Of a stretch of 64,000 nt of DNA, positions 1-8,886 are shown one piece after another (position 1 is the stretch's first letter; the number at the start of each line of letters is the position of its first letter). Source of the stretch: Agromyces flavus. Its GTDB lineage: Bacteria > Actinomycetota > Actinomycetes > Actinomycetales > Microbacteriaceae. Location of the stretch: positions 3,628,309 through 3,692,308 of the forward strand of contig NZ_LT629755.1 in the NCBI RefSeq assembly GCF_900104685.1, given 5' to 3'. Position numbers and translations under genes: made by a program. The notes under the pieces are model-generated. The model made no database searches and had not been told where the DNA came from. It saw only the letters and a list, made by a program, of their open reading frames with translations.

Positions 1-1984
1 GCGACGTGTCGACCGGCTCGGCACCCGTCACGGCCACGAGACGCACGTCGTCGAAGACGCCCCACGCGCCGGCCGACAGGGCGAACTCGGCTGAGATCTC
101 GACGACCCCGTCGGCTCCCACCGTCACGGGCACGGTCGCCGTGTGGAACTCGTTCCACGCCGTGAACGACAGCGGCGCGCTCGCCGACCCTGCCGACGTG
201 GTCGCGGTGAGCATCCGAGAGTCGCCGGCGGGCGAGCCCGTGCCCTGCGTCGTCGCCTGCAGCTGGTACGTTCCGGCGGGCACGCCCGTGAGCGTCTGCG
301 TCGCCGAGGCCGTGTACGCGGTGCCGCTCCAGAAGGTGACGGCGTACGAGCCGTCCGCCGCGTCACCGGTCTGCGTCCGAGCGGCCGGTCCGGTGAGTGC
401 CCACGCGCTCAGGTCGGCCGACTCGAACGATCCGTTGCGCGCCAGGTTCTCGGCGAGCACGGTCACCGTCGCGACGACCTCGAGCCCCTCAGACGTGCGG
501 CCGGGGATCGAGTACGACCCCGGGCCGCGGATCCAGTCCACCGCACCCGACCAGGTCACCGATTGCGGCTCGACGGTGCCGTCGTTCCAGGTCACGTCGA
601 TGGTCGCGGGAAGCGTCACGGGCGCGCCATCCGTCACCGACAGCGATGGCTGCTCGACCGAGACCACTTCGAGCGGCGCGACCGCGCCGGTGTGCACGTA
701 CTCGAAGGTCCGCAGCGACTCGAGGGGCGTGCCATCCCACGCGAAGAGCGACTGGTTGTCCCAGGCCGAGCCGCCGTACCACTCGCCGACGTGCACCGGG
801 TCGTAGTCCGACGCGGCCGAGGTGGCCCATCCCGACCCGAACTGCTCCCACAGCCCGCGGTTCTGCTCCAACTCCGAGGGCGGGCCGACGGGCAGCCACG
901 CGGGCTCCCAGTAGTAGACGCCGATGCCGGCATCGCCGACCGCCGTGACCGCCGCGATCACGTCTCGCAGCTCGGTCGCCTGTCCCTGCACGCTCGCGGG
1001 ATAGGCGTCGCCGATCGTGCCCGAGCCGATCACGTTCGAGTAGCCGTCGCCGTCGTCGAGCGTGTGCGCCCACGACGTCTCGGCGACCATGACCTCCTTG
1101 CCGTACGTGGTCGCGATCTGCGACAGCACCGCGGTGAGGTTCCCGGTCATGCCGTGCCAGTACGGGTAGTACGAGCTCGCGAACACGTCGTAGTCGACGC
1201 CGAACTGGGCGAGCCCCGCGGCATAGGTGGCGTAGCGACCGGATGTCTCGGGGTTCGTGAAGTGCACGGCCACCTTCGCGTCGGGCAGCACCTCGCGCAC
1301 GGCCGACGTGCCGGCCTGCAGGAGCGCAGCGAAGGGCGCGTCGATCTCGCGGCCGGGTCGCGCATAGCCCGCGATGCCGTTGTTCGTCTCGTTGCCGACC
1401 TGCACCGTGTCGACGTCGACGCCCGCGTCCTCGAACCGCTGCAGCGCATCGACGGTGTAGTCGTGCAACGCGGTCGCGGTGTCGGCGGCGGAGAGGCCTG
1501 CCCAGGCCTTCGGCGCGAGCTGCCGGGCGGGGTCGGCCCAGAAGTCGCTGTAGTGGAAGTCCACGAGCACGCCCAGGCCCGCGGCCGTGGCCCGCTCGCC
1601 GATCTCGACGGCCCGGTCGACGCCGACGTTGCCGCCGCCGTACCCGCGACCCGTCTCGTCGAACGGGTCGTTCCAGACGCGGACGCGCACCGAGTTCACG
1701 CCGTGGTCGGCGAGCACGGCGAACAGGTCGGATGGCGCGCCCGACGCGTCGCGGAACACCACGCCGCTCTCCTCGAGCGACAGCACGGTCGAGACATCCA
1801 CGCCGCTGATGAAGTCGGGCGAGAGCCCCTCGACCTTGTTGACGAAGATGCCGGCCTCGACCGGGCCGTCGCCGGGCTCGACGGCCATCGCCGCCCCGGC
1901 GCCCGTGGGCACCGCGACCGCTGTCGCGAGCGCCGCCGCGAGTGCGACGGAGCCCGCCCTTCCTGTCCTGCGTCGGATCGCCAT
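1..1984 (-). CDS. Secreted arabinogalactan endo-beta-1,4-galactanase (GH53), 3' end outside window
   Basis: Predicted exported enzyme that cuts beta-1,4-galactan into galacto-oligosaccharides. The frame is open from ATG at 1984 to the window edge (661 codons, no stop reached). An Arg-rich start and hydrophobic stretch (residues 1-32) form a signal peptide. The GH53 barrel covers about residues 45-420, with the acid/base Glu in VGNETNNG (about 198) and the nucleophile Glu in MVAETSW (about 301). A bacterial Ig-like (Big_4 type) domain follows at about 430-505, then a galactose-binding/CBM-like beta domain starting NLARNGSFES. A ribosome site GAGAGGA lies 8-14 bases before the ATG. It runs in the same direction as the GH42 gene upstream, 122 bases away, so the pair is probably one transcript. 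The C-terminal anchor, if any, is not visible. Family assignment is firm; substrate is inferred from family and neighbours. Confidence 0.9.
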   Translation of the reverse strand, partial: MAIRRRTGRAGSVALAAALATAVAVPTGAGAAMAVEPGDGPVEAGIFVNKVEGLSPDFISGVDVSTVLSLEESGVVFRDASGAPSDLFAVLADHGVNSVRVRVWNDPFDETGRGYGGGNVGVDRAVEIGERATAAGLGVLVDFHYSDFWADPARQLAPKAWAGLSAADTATALHDYTVDALQRFEDAGVDVDTVQVGNETNNGIAGYARPGREIDAPFAALLQAGTSAVREVLPDAKVAVHFTNPETSGRYATYAAGLAQFGVDYDVFASSYYPYWHGMTGNLTAVLSQIATTYGKEVMVAETSWAHTLDDGDGYSNVIGSGTIGDAYPASVQGQATELRDVIAAVTAVGDAGIGVYYWEPAWLPVGPPSELEQNRGLWEQFGSGWATSAASDYDPVHVGEWYGGSAWDNQSLFAWDGTPLESLRTFEYVHTGAVAPLEVVSVEQPSLSVTDGAPVTLPATIDVTWNDGTVEPQSVTWSGAVDWIRGPGSYSIPGRTSEGLEVVATVTVLAENLARNGSFESADLSAWALTGPAARTQTGDAADGSYAVTFWSGTAYTASATQTLTGVPAGTYQLQATTQGTGSPAGDSRMLTATTSAGSASAPLSFTAWNEFHTATVPVTVGADGVVEISAEFALSAGAWGVFDDVRLVAVTGAEPVDTS

Positions 1985-2106
1985 GATCCGGTCCTCTCGA
2001 TTCGGCAGCCGGGCGGCCGCCGCCCCAGGGGTGCGGATCCGCGTCGCTGCGGGTGGGTGGTGCTGGTGGCTGGTGCTGGTGGGTGGTGCGGTCTTGGCGT
2101 GACGGC

Positions 2107-4179
2107 TCAGGCGAGGCGGATGATGCGGCTCGCGCCCGCCGGGACGCGCGCCGCGCCATCCGTCGTCTCGCCCGTCGCGACATCCGTGCCGCGCGCGTCG
2201 ATCGCGACATCGGCAGCCGCGTGGTTGATCGCCACGACGTAGCGCGTGCCGTCGTCGGCGACGCGCACGACCTTCTCGAGGCCGGACGGAGGCGGAACGA
2301 CATCGAGTCCGGCGTCGCTGAGCACGTCGTCGATGAACGCACCGAGGTCGGCCCCGTCGAGCCGGGTCGAGACGTACCAGGCAGCACCGTCGCCGATCGC
2401 GTTGCGCGTGATGGCGGGCATCCCCGCGGCGGGGCCGTCGATGTAGTGCTCGACCGCGTCGGCGCCCTCGAGCGTGATCTCGTCGGTCCACACGGTGCCG
2501 GTCGTGCTGCCGGTCACCGCGACATGGCCGCCCTCGCGGAGCGGCTGGAACTCCTCGATCGCAAGGCCCAGCACATCCCGCAGCATCCCGGGGAACGGCC
2601 CGCGCGGAACCGTGTCGTGCTCGTCGACGATGCCCGAGAAGTACGACACCGCGAGCGTGCCGCCGCCCTCGACGTACGCGCGCAAGTTGGCGGCCGACGC
2701 GTCGTCGAGCAGGTACAGCGACGGGGCGAATACCGCCCGGTACTTCGAGAGGTCGTGCGACGGGTGCACGAAGTCGACCGTCACGCCGAGCTTCCAGAGC
2801 TCGGCATAGAACGCCTCGACGCGCTCGCGGTGCGAGAGGTCGACCGACGGACGCCACTCGAGATCCTGCGCCCAGAACGATTCGGTGCTCCAGACGATGG
2901 CGACGGATGCCTCGACCCGGCTGCCGCGCAGCTCGGACGCGGTGCCCAACAGCTCGCCGAGGCCGACGACCTCGCGCCACACGCGCGACGTGCGCCCGGC
3001 GTGGGGGAGCATCGCCGAGTGGAACTTCTCGGCGCCGAAGCGGCTCGCGCGGAACTGGAAGAAGAGGATGCCATCGGCCCCGCGCGCGAGGTGGGAGAGC
3101 GAGTTGCGCGCGAGCTCGCCCGGGCGCTTCGCGACGTTCCGGGGCTGCCAGTTCACGGCCGACGTGGAGTGCTCCATGAGCACCCAGGGCTTGCCGCCCG
3201 CGAGGGAGCGCGTGAAGTCGGCGTCCATCGCGAGCATCACATGCGCGTCGAGCCGTGATGCGGTGAGGTAATGGTCGTTCGAGACGATGTCGACCTCGGG
3301 CGCCCACTTCCAGTAGTCGACCGACGGGCAGCTCGTGGCCATGAAGTTCGTCGTGATCGGCTGCGAGGCATGGCGTCGGATCGCGTCGCGCTCGAGGATG
3401 AAGCACTCCAGCAACGCGTCGGACGAGAAGCGGGCGAAGTCGAGGCGGTGCGCCGGGTTCGACACGCTCGCCGAGGTGCGCGGGGCGTCCACTTCGTCGA
3501 ACGAGCCGTACAGCTGGCCCCAGAACGAGGTGCCCCAGGCCCGGTTGAGCGCGTCGATCGAGCCGTACCTGCGCTCGAGCCATCCGCGGAAATTCAGGAC
3601 GGATGCCTCGTCGTAGCTGTCGCTGACCGGTGCGCCGTACTCGTTGTGGACGTGCCACATGACGACCGCCGGGTGGTGCGCGTAGCGCTCCGCGAGCTTC
3701 TCGGCGATCGCCGACGCCGCACGTCGGTACTCGGGCGAGCTCGGCGAGACGATGCCGCGCGAGCCGAACCCGAGCGGCACGCCGTCGCGTGTGACCGGCC
3801 GGGCGTGCGGATACGCGTTCCAGAACCAGGCGGGCGGCACGGTCGTCGGCGTGCCGAGGTCGACGTCGATGCCGGCGCCGGCGAGCAGGTCGAGCACCTC
3901 GTCGAGGAACGAGAAGTCGTACTCGCCCTCTCGTGGCTCGAGCAGCGCCCACGAGAAGATGCCCACGCTCACGAGGTTCACCCCCGCCTGCCGCATGAGC
4001 TCGATGTCCTCGAGCCACGTCTCGCGGTCCCACTGCTCGGGGTTGTAGTCGCCGCCGAAGCGGATGGCCGAGGTGCCGGGAATCCAGCCGCTTCGCGGCT
4101 CAGCGGCGGGCGCCGCGGCGGGATCGGCCGAGGGTGCGGAGGCGACCTCGTGATTGGTCGGCGCGGGGTGCGAGGGCAT
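2107..4179 (-). CDS. GH42 beta-galactosidase
   Basis: 690-residue family 42 beta-galactosidase, expected to release galactose from imported galacto-oligosaccharides in the cytoplasm. There is no signal peptide. The fold begins with FGGDYNPEQW at residues 41-50, typical of GH42. The acid/base Glu is in WHVHNEYG (E180) and the nucleophile in VLMEHSTS (E336). The length matches the family (650-700). The start is supported by AAGGGAG just upstream. The gene is divergent from the ABC importer, with a LacI-type operator directly downstream of its predicted -10 box. Together with GH53, the importer and the LacI regulator this makes a complete galactan-to-galactose route. Activity on other beta-galactosides is possible. 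Confidence 0.93.
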   Translation of the reverse strand: MPSHPAPTNHEVASAPSADPAAAPAAEPRSGWIPGTSAIRFGGDYNPEQWDRETWLEDIELMRQAGVNLVSVGIFSWALLEPREGEYDFSFLDEVLDLLAGAGIDVDLGTPTTVPPAWFWNAYPHARPVTRDGVPLGFGSRGIVSPSSPEYRRAASAIAEKLAERYAHHPAVVMWHVHNEYGAPVSDSYDEASVLNFRGWLERRYGSIDALNRAWGTSFWGQLYGSFDEVDAPRTSASVSNPAHRLDFARFSSDALLECFILERDAIRRHASQPITTNFMATSCPSVDYWKWAPEVDIVSNDHYLTASRLDAHVMLAMDADFTRSLAGGKPWVLMEHSTSAVNWQPRNVAKRPGELARNSLSHLARGADGILFFQFRASRFGAEKFHSAMLPHAGRTSRVWREVVGLGELLGTASELRGSRVEASVAIVWSTESFWAQDLEWRPSVDLSHRERVEAFYAELWKLGVTVDFVHPSHDLSKYRAVFAPSLYLLDDASAANLRAYVEGGGTLAVSYFSGIVDEHDTVPRGPFPGMLRDVLGLAIEEFQPLREGGHVAVTGSTTGTVWTDEITLEGADAVEHYIDGPAAGMPAITRNAIGDGAAWYVSTRLDGADLGAFIDDVLSDAGLDVVPPPSGLEKVVRVADDGTRYVVAINHAAADVAIDARGTDVATGETTDGAARVPAGASRIIRLA

Positions 4180-4200
4180 GGAGCGATCTCCCTTGATGAC

Positions 4201-4214
4201 TGTGTGCGCTCACA
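4201..4214. promoter_or_regulatory. LacI-type operator at GH42 promoter
   Basis: TGTGTGCGCTCACA is a 14-base near-palindrome matching the LacI-family pattern TGTGAGCGCTCACA at 13 of 14 positions. Read on the minus strand it sits just after a plausible -10 box (TAGAAC) and before the GH42 ribosome site, where a bound repressor would block initiation. The likely ligand-responsive protein is the LacI regulator at 7846-8865 (inference). Confidence 0.75.
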
Positions 4215-4270
4215 GTTCTAGCACACCATGCGCGTCCCGCAACATCGCGAGATGAGGCCCAATTCCCGAG

Positions 4271-4299
4271 TTGACAGTCGGACCGGCCGTGTGCATTAC
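4271..4299 (+). promoter_or_regulatory. Promoter of the galactan ABC importer operon
   Basis: TTGACA at 4271-4276 is a consensus -35 box. A weaker -10 (CATTAC, 4294-4299) follows after 17 bases. The second LacI operator begins at the next base, overlapping the expected transcription start. About 100 bases of leader precede the binding-protein gene. Confidence 0.6.
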
Positions 4300-4313
4300 T
4301 AGGAGCGCTCACA
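4300..4313. promoter_or_regulatory. LacI-type operator at ABC importer promoter
   Basis: TAGGAGCGCTCACA shares the core GAGCGCTCACA with the site at 4201-4214 and with the LacI consensus. It covers the expected +1 of the importer operon. Having one site per divergent promoter, about 100 bases apart, would allow joint repression or looping by one regulator (inference). Confidence 0.72.
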
Positions 4314-4397
4314 GGCACACCGTCGTCCACCCGGTCGAGCGGCGAGCCCAGAGCATCCCGCGATCACAGCTTCCACAGCTTTCGACAAGGAGGACGA

Positions 4398-5708
4398 ATG
4401 CGTGCAGCATTCCGCACCGGGGCGCTCGCCTCGGTGGCCGCGGCGGCGCTCATCCTGACCGGCTGCGCAGCCGGCAGCGGCGAGACCCAGGGCAGCGCCG
4501 ACGACCCGATCGAGCTCACCTACTGGGCCTGGGCGCCCAATCTCGACAAGGTGGTCGACATCTGGAACGAGGAGCACCCCGAGATCCAGGTCACCGTCAA
4601 CAAGCAGGACGGCGGCGACCCCGCGATCACCAAGCTGCTCACGGCCATCAAGGCCGGCAGCGGTGCGCCCGACCTGATCCAGGCCGAGTACCAGAAGATC
4701 CCGACGCTCGTCGCGTCGGACGCGCTCGCCGACCTCGGCGGCACGATCGACGGCGACCTCGCCGGCCAGTTCCCGGAGGGCGTCTGGCAGTCGGTCACGC
4801 TCGGCGGCGACGCCGTCTACGCGATCCCGCAAGACACCGGCCCCATGATGTTCTACTACCGCGAGGACATCTTCTCGGACCTCGGCCTCACCGTGCCCAC
4901 CACCTGGCAGGAGTACGCCGAGACCGCTCGCGCCCTCCACGCCGCCGACCCGTCGAAGTTCCTCGGCACGTTCTCGGCCAATGACGCCGGATGGTTCGCC
5001 GGCCTGTCGCAGCAGGCGGAGGCCGAGTGGTGGTCGATCGACGGCGAAGCCTGGGGCGTCGGCATCGACGAGGAGCCCACGCAGCGGGTCGCCGAGTACT
5101 GGGGCGGCCTCGTCGAGGAGGGCGTCATCGACAACAAGCCCATGTACACCCCCGAGTGGAACGCCGGCCTCAATGACGGCACGCAGGCCGGATGGCTCGG
5201 CGCTGTCTGGGGCCCGGGCGTGCTGAGCGGCAACGCCGCCGACACCGCCGGCCTCTGGAAGGCCGCGCCGCTGCCCACGTGGGACGGCGAGGATTCGAAC
5301 GGCAACTGGGGCGGCTCGTCGACGGCGGTCACCACGCAGTCGAAGCACGTCGAGGCTGCGACCGAGTTCGCGACCTGGCTGAACACCGACCCCGAGGCGG
5401 TGCAGGCGCTCGTCGACACATCGGGTATCTACCCGGCGGCGACGGATGCCGCGGCATCCGCCCTCACCGAGGCGCCCGAGTTCTTCAGCAACCAGCCCGA
5501 CTTCTACGAGGTCGCCGCCGAGGCCGCCGCCGCGGTCGCGCCGTTCCAGTACGGCCCGAACGTGAACGTCGCGTTCAGCGCGTACAACGACGAGTTCGCC
5601 AAGGCCGCCGAGGCGAAGTCGAAGGCCGCGTTCCTCGAAGCCGTCGGGGCGATGCAGCAGATCACGGTCGACGACCTGGAGTCGAGCGGCTTCACGGTCG
5701 CCGAATAG
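4398..5708 (+). CDS. Sugar ABC transporter substrate-binding lipoprotein (family 1)
   Basis: 436-residue extracytoplasmic binding protein that should capture galacto-oligosaccharides for the permeases encoded next. The N-terminus is a lipoprotein signal ending in LTGC, with Cys23 as the lipidation site. The mature part has the family 1 pattern (LTYWAWAPN, then IPQDTGPMMFYYRED, which lines the ligand cleft in maltose-type proteins). An AAGGAGG ribosome site precedes the ATG by about 7 bases. It is the first gene of the importer operon under the LacI-type operator at 4300. A strong intergenic hairpin separates it from the permeases, so more transcript may be made of this gene than of the membrane genes. 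No ATPase gene is present; a shared MsmX-type ATPase encoded elsewhere is expected. Confidence 0.9.
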   Translation: MRAAFRTGALASVAAAALILTGCAAGSGETQGSADDPIELTYWAWAPNLDKVVDIWNEEHPEIQVTVNKQDGGDPAITKLLTAIKAGSGAPDLIQAEYQKIPTLVASDALADLGGTIDGDLAGQFPEGVWQSVTLGGDAVYAIPQDTGPMMFYYREDIFSDLGLTVPTTWQEYAETARALHAADPSKFLGTFSANDAGWFAGLSQQAEAEWWSIDGEAWGVGIDEEPTQRVAEYWGGLVEEGVIDNKPMYTPEWNAGLNDGTQAGWLGAVWGPGVLSGNAADTAGLWKAAPLPTWDGEDSNGNWGGSSTAVTTQSKHVEAATEFATWLNTDPEAVQALVDTSGIYPAATDAAASALTEAPEFFSNQPDFYEVAAEAAAAVAPFQYGPNVNVAFSAYNDEFAKAAEAKSKAAFLEAVGAMQQITVDDLESSGFTVAE

Positions 5709-5717
5709 GTCGCCCAC

Positions 5718-5796
5718 GCGGGTCGAGGAGCCGCGAAGCGGCGTCTCGAAACCCTCCTCGGTTTCGAGGCGCCGCAGCACCGGCTCCTCGACCCGC
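5718..5796. repeat. Intergenic hairpin repeat between binding protein and permease genes
   Basis: Arms GCGGGTCGAGGAGCCG (5718-5733) and its exact complement CGGCTCCTCGACCCGC (5781-5796) enclose a second inverted pair, TCTCGAAACC and GGTTTCGAGG. The pattern GGTTTCGAGRCGCC...CTCCTCGACC recurs between genes in many Microbacteriaceae genomes (from general knowledge). Placed inside an operon it could stabilise upstream mRNA or attenuate downstream expression. Confidence 0.8.
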
Positions 5797-5821
5797 ACCG
5801 GCACGCCTGAAGGAGTCATGC

Positions 5822-6772
5822 ATGACCACCGCCGCCACCGCCTCCACGCGCCCCGCGACATCCGCTCGCCGGGGGCGCCGCCGCACCCTCACGCCGTGGG
5901 GGATGCTCGCTCCGGCCATCGTGCTGTTCACGCTGTTCATGGCCGCGCCGATCGTCTACACGGTGATCCTCTCCTTCCAGAAGGAGGTCGTGAACGGGCT
6001 GGGTCTCGGCTCGGGCGCGCGCAGCCGACAGTTCGCCGGGCTCGAGAACTACGTCGCGTCGCTGACCAGCCCTGAGTTCCTCGCGAGTGTCGGGCGCGTG
6101 CTCGTGTACGGGCTCATCCTCGTCCCGACCATGCTCGGCCTCGCGCTCCTCTTCGCGCTGCTGCTCGACGCGCGGCGCACCGGCGCCAAGGGATTCTCAC
6201 GCGTCTCGATCTTCCTGCCGTACGCGGTGCCGGCGGTCATCTCGTCGCTGCTGTGGGGCTTCCTCTACCTGCCCGCCGTGAGCCCGTTCTACTGGGTGTT
6301 CGAGCAGCTCGGATGGGACGTGCCATCCCTGCTGTCGCCGGGTCTCGTGATCTTCGCGATCGCCAACATCGGCCTCTGGGGCGGCGTCGGCTTCAACATG
6401 ATCGTGATCTACACGTCATTGAAGGCCGTGCCGCAGGAGATCTACGAGGCCGCCCGCATCGACGGTGCGTCCGAGGCGCAGATCGCCTGGCGCATCAAGG
6501 TGCCGATCATCATGCCGGCGCTCATCATGACCGCGCTGTTCTCGATGATCGCGACGCTGCAGGTGTTCGCCGAGCCCACCACCCTGCGGCCGCTCACGAA
6601 CAGCCTTTCGACGACGTGGTCGCCGCTCATGCTCGTCTACCGCGACGCGTTCACGCGCGACGACATCTACAGCGCCGCCGCGACCTCCGTCATCATCGCG
6701 GCCGCGACGTTCGCGCTCTCGTTCCTGTTCCTCCGCGTCGTGCAGCGGCGCGCCTTCGGTCAGGAGGACTGA
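5822..6772 (+). CDS. Sugar ABC transporter permease, MalF/UgpA type
   Basis: 316-residue inner-membrane permease of the CUT1 sugar importer class, partner of the permease that follows. Six hydrophobic segments are visible, the first at about residues 25-47. The cytoplasmic coupling loop EAARIDGASEAQIAW lies at about 209-223 and matches the EAA motif that docks the ATPase. I chose ATG 5822, preceded by GAAGGAG; the open frame extends upstream but only as antisense-like, Arg-rich residues. The stop is 3 bases before the next ATG, so the two permeases are cotranscribed. Confidence 0.9.
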   Translation: MTTAATASTRPATSARRGRRRTLTPWGMLAPAIVLFTLFMAAPIVYTVILSFQKEVVNGLGLGSGARSRQFAGLENYVASLTSPEFLASVGRVLVYGLILVPTMLGLALLFALLLDARRTGAKGFSRVSIFLPYAVPAVISSLLWGFLYLPAVSPFYWVFEQLGWDVPSLLSPGLVIFAIANIGLWGGVGFNMIVIYTSLKAVPQEIYEAARIDGASEAQIAWRIKVPIIMPALIMTALFSMIATLQVFAEPTTLRPLTNSLSTTWSPLMLVYRDAFTRDDIYSAAATSVIIAAATFALSFLFLRVVQRRAFGQED

Positions 6773-6775
6773 CCC

Positions 6776-7747
6776 ATGACCGCCACCCAGCCCGTCGGAA
6801 CCGAGACCCGCGCGGCCGTGCTGCCCGAAGTCGCACCCTCCGGTCGCGGCGGCCGCCGCGACCGTGCCCGTCGCGACCGCGACCTGCGCCGCGCCCCCGC
6901 CTCGAGCGGGGAGCAGCGGATGCCGCTCGCCCTCGGCTCGACGGCCGTCCTCCTGCTCGGGGCGCTCTACTGCCTCCTGCCCGTCGCATGGGTGCTCGTC
7001 GCGTCGACGAAGGACGCCGCCGAGCTGTTCTCGACGTTCACATTCGCGCCATCGACGCACCTGTGGGACAACATCGTCGAGCTCACGGCCTACCGGGACG
7101 GCCTCTACTGGCGGTGGATGCTGAACACCGCGCTGTACGCGGGTGTCGGCGCCGTCGTGTCGACCTACGTGTCCGCGATCTCGGGCTACGCTCTCGCCAA
7201 GTACTCGTTCGCGGGCAAGGGCGTCGTGTTCAAGGTCCTGCTCATGGGTGTGCTCGTACCGGCGGTCATCCTCGCCATCCCGCAGTACCTCCTGCTCGCG
7301 CAGGTCGGGCTCACGAACACGTACTGGTCGGTGCTCCTGCCGCAGCTGATCAGCCCGTACGGCATCTACCTCGCGCGCATCTATGCGGCGGCGGCCGTTC
7401 CGACCGATGTCGTCGAGTCGGCCCGCACCGAGGGTGCCCGGGAGCTGTACATCTTCCACCGCATCGCCCTGCCGATGATGGGACCCGGCCTCGTCACGAT
7501 CTTCCTGTTCCAGTTCGTCGCGGTCTGGAACAACTTCATGCTGCCGTACATCATGCTCGGCAACGACGAGCTCTTCCCGATCACCGTGGGCCTGCACGGC
7601 CTGCTCAACCAGGGTGCATCGCTCCCGGCGATGTACACGCTCGTGATCACGGGGGCGCTGCTGTCGGTCGTGCCACTCATCGCCCTGTTCCTCGTGCTCC
7701 AGCGGTACTGGCGGGTCGACCTCGCGGCCGGTGCCGTGAAGGCGTGA
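6776..7747 (+). CDS. Sugar ABC transporter permease, MalG/AraQ type
   Basis: 323-residue second permease of the galacto-oligosaccharide importer. A basic cytoplasmic N-terminal extension (residues 1-50) precedes six membrane segments. The EAA-like coupling loop is ESARTEGARELYIFH, at about 213-227. ATG 6776 follows the preceding stop by 3 bases with CAGGAGG as ribosome site inside the upstream gene. It is the third gene of the importer operon, with the repressor gene about 100 bases further on. Confidence 0.9.
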   Translation: MTATQPVGTETRAAVLPEVAPSGRGGRRDRARRDRDLRRAPASSGEQRMPLALGSTAVLLLGALYCLLPVAWVLVASTKDAAELFSTFTFAPSTHLWDNIVELTAYRDGLYWRWMLNTALYAGVGAVVSTYVSAISGYALAKYSFAGKGVVFKVLLMGVLVPAVILAIPQYLLLAQVGLTNTYWSVLLPQLISPYGIYLARIYAAAAVPTDVVESARTEGARELYIFHRIALPMMGPGLVTIFLFQFVAVWNNFMLPYIMLGNDELFPITVGLHGLLNQGASLPAMYTLVITGALLSVVPLIALFLVLQRYWRVDLAAGAVKA

Positions 7748-7845
7748 GCGAAGCGGATGCCACGGGTCATGCGGCGCGGCCGGCGCCGCGCGACACCGGT
7801 CGCGGCGCACGACACGGCCGCACCGCCCGCACCTACACTGGCCAC

Positions 7846-8865
7846 GTGAACGAGCATGTCCACCGCAAGCGGCCCACCATCGAGGATGTCGCCCGCGAGT
7901 CGGGCGTGTCCCGGGGCACGGTGTCGCGCGTGCTCAACGGGGGACACTGGGTGAGCGACGAGGCCCGGGTGGCCGTGGAGCGCGCGATCAAGAAGACCGG
8001 CTATCGCATCAATCCCCACGCCCGGAACCTCGCGACCGCGCGGGCGAACTCGATCGCCTTCCTGCTCACCGAGTCGCAGGACCGGCTCTTCGAGGACCCG
8101 AACTTCTCGACGCTCATGCGCGGCGCCGCCGACGCGCTGGCGGAACGCGACATTCCCCTGGTGTTGCTCATGGCAGGCTCCGACGACGAGCAGCGTCGCG
8201 CGACCGACTTCATCATGGCCGGGCACGTCGACGGAGCCCTGCTCGTCTCCTCGCATCGAGGTCGCGAGGGCTTCCTGAAGACGCTCGTCGACGCCGAGGT
8301 GCCCGTCGTCTCGTGCGGCATCCCCCTCGGGTACGAGCGGCGCATCGGCTACGTCGCGGCCGACGACCTCGACGGTGCGCGCGATATGGTCGCCTACCTT
8401 CGCGACGTCGCCGGACGCTCGCGCATCGCGACGATCACCGGTCCGCAGGACACCTCGGGCGGCCTCGGCCGGCTCGAGGGGTACCGCGCCGAGCTCGGCG
8501 ACGCGTTCGACGAGCGGCTGGTGGTCGCCGGCGACTACTCCCGTGCCTCGGGGGTGCGGGCGATGGAGGAACTGCTCGAACGGCAGCCCGACCTCGACGC
8601 CGTCTTCGTGGCGAATGACATGATGGCGGCCGGAGCGGTCGACGTGCTGCGCGCCGCCGGCCGTCGGGTGCCCGAGGATGTCGCGGTCGCGGGCTTCGAC
8701 GACGCGCCCATCGCGACGCGCGTCGAGCCGCAGCTCACGACGATGCGGCAGCCGCTCGAGCGCATCGCGCATGAGATGGTGCGCATGCTGCTCGACCTCG
8801 TCGATGGGCGCCCCGCAGCACGGATGACGCTGCCGACGGAGCTCGTTCGGCGCGCGTCGGCGTAG
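7846..8865 (+). CDS. LacI-family transcriptional regulator of the galactan locus
   Basis: 339-residue regulator. The N-terminal helix-turn-helix (PTIEDVARESGVSRGTVSRV, from about residue 10) is followed by the hinge and a periplasmic-binding-protein-like sensor domain with VFVANDMMAAGAVDVL and VAGFDDAP near the end, all standard for LacI/GalR proteins. The start is GTG 7846; no in-frame ATG lies nearby and the helix-turn-helix position fits. It probably binds the two GAGCGCTCACA operators at 4201 and 4300 and is released by galactose or a galacto-oligosaccharide (inference from position). It lies about 100 bases after the second permease and may be cotranscribed or have its own promoter. Confidence 0.9.
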   Translation: MNEHVHRKRPTIEDVARESGVSRGTVSRVLNGGHWVSDEARVAVERAIKKTGYRINPHARNLATARANSIAFLLTESQDRLFEDPNFSTLMRGAADALAERDIPLVLLMAGSDDEQRRATDFIMAGHVDGALLVSSHRGREGFLKTLVDAEVPVVSCGIPLGYERRIGYVAADDLDGARDMVAYLRDVAGRSRIATITGPQDTSGGLGRLEGYRAELGDAFDERLVVAGDYSRASGVRAMEELLERQPDLDAVFVANDMMAAGAVDVLRAAGRRVPEDVAVAGFDDAPIATRVEPQLTTMRQPLERIAHEMVRMLLDLVDGRPAARMTLPTELVRRASA

Positions 8866-8886
8866 CGCCGGCGGGCTGACTCCGCC

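Noticed and set aside
143..2242. Long open frame of 699 codons on the plus strand
   Set aside because: Antisense to the GH53 gene; Arg-rich, low-complexity translation without domain or ribosome site. The minus strand carries the recognisable enzyme.
5711..5800. Transcription terminator ending the binding-protein transcript
   Set aside because: The hairpin is strong, but the downstream permeases have no separate promoter that I can see and belong functionally to the same operon. It is listed as a repeat with a possible attenuating effect.
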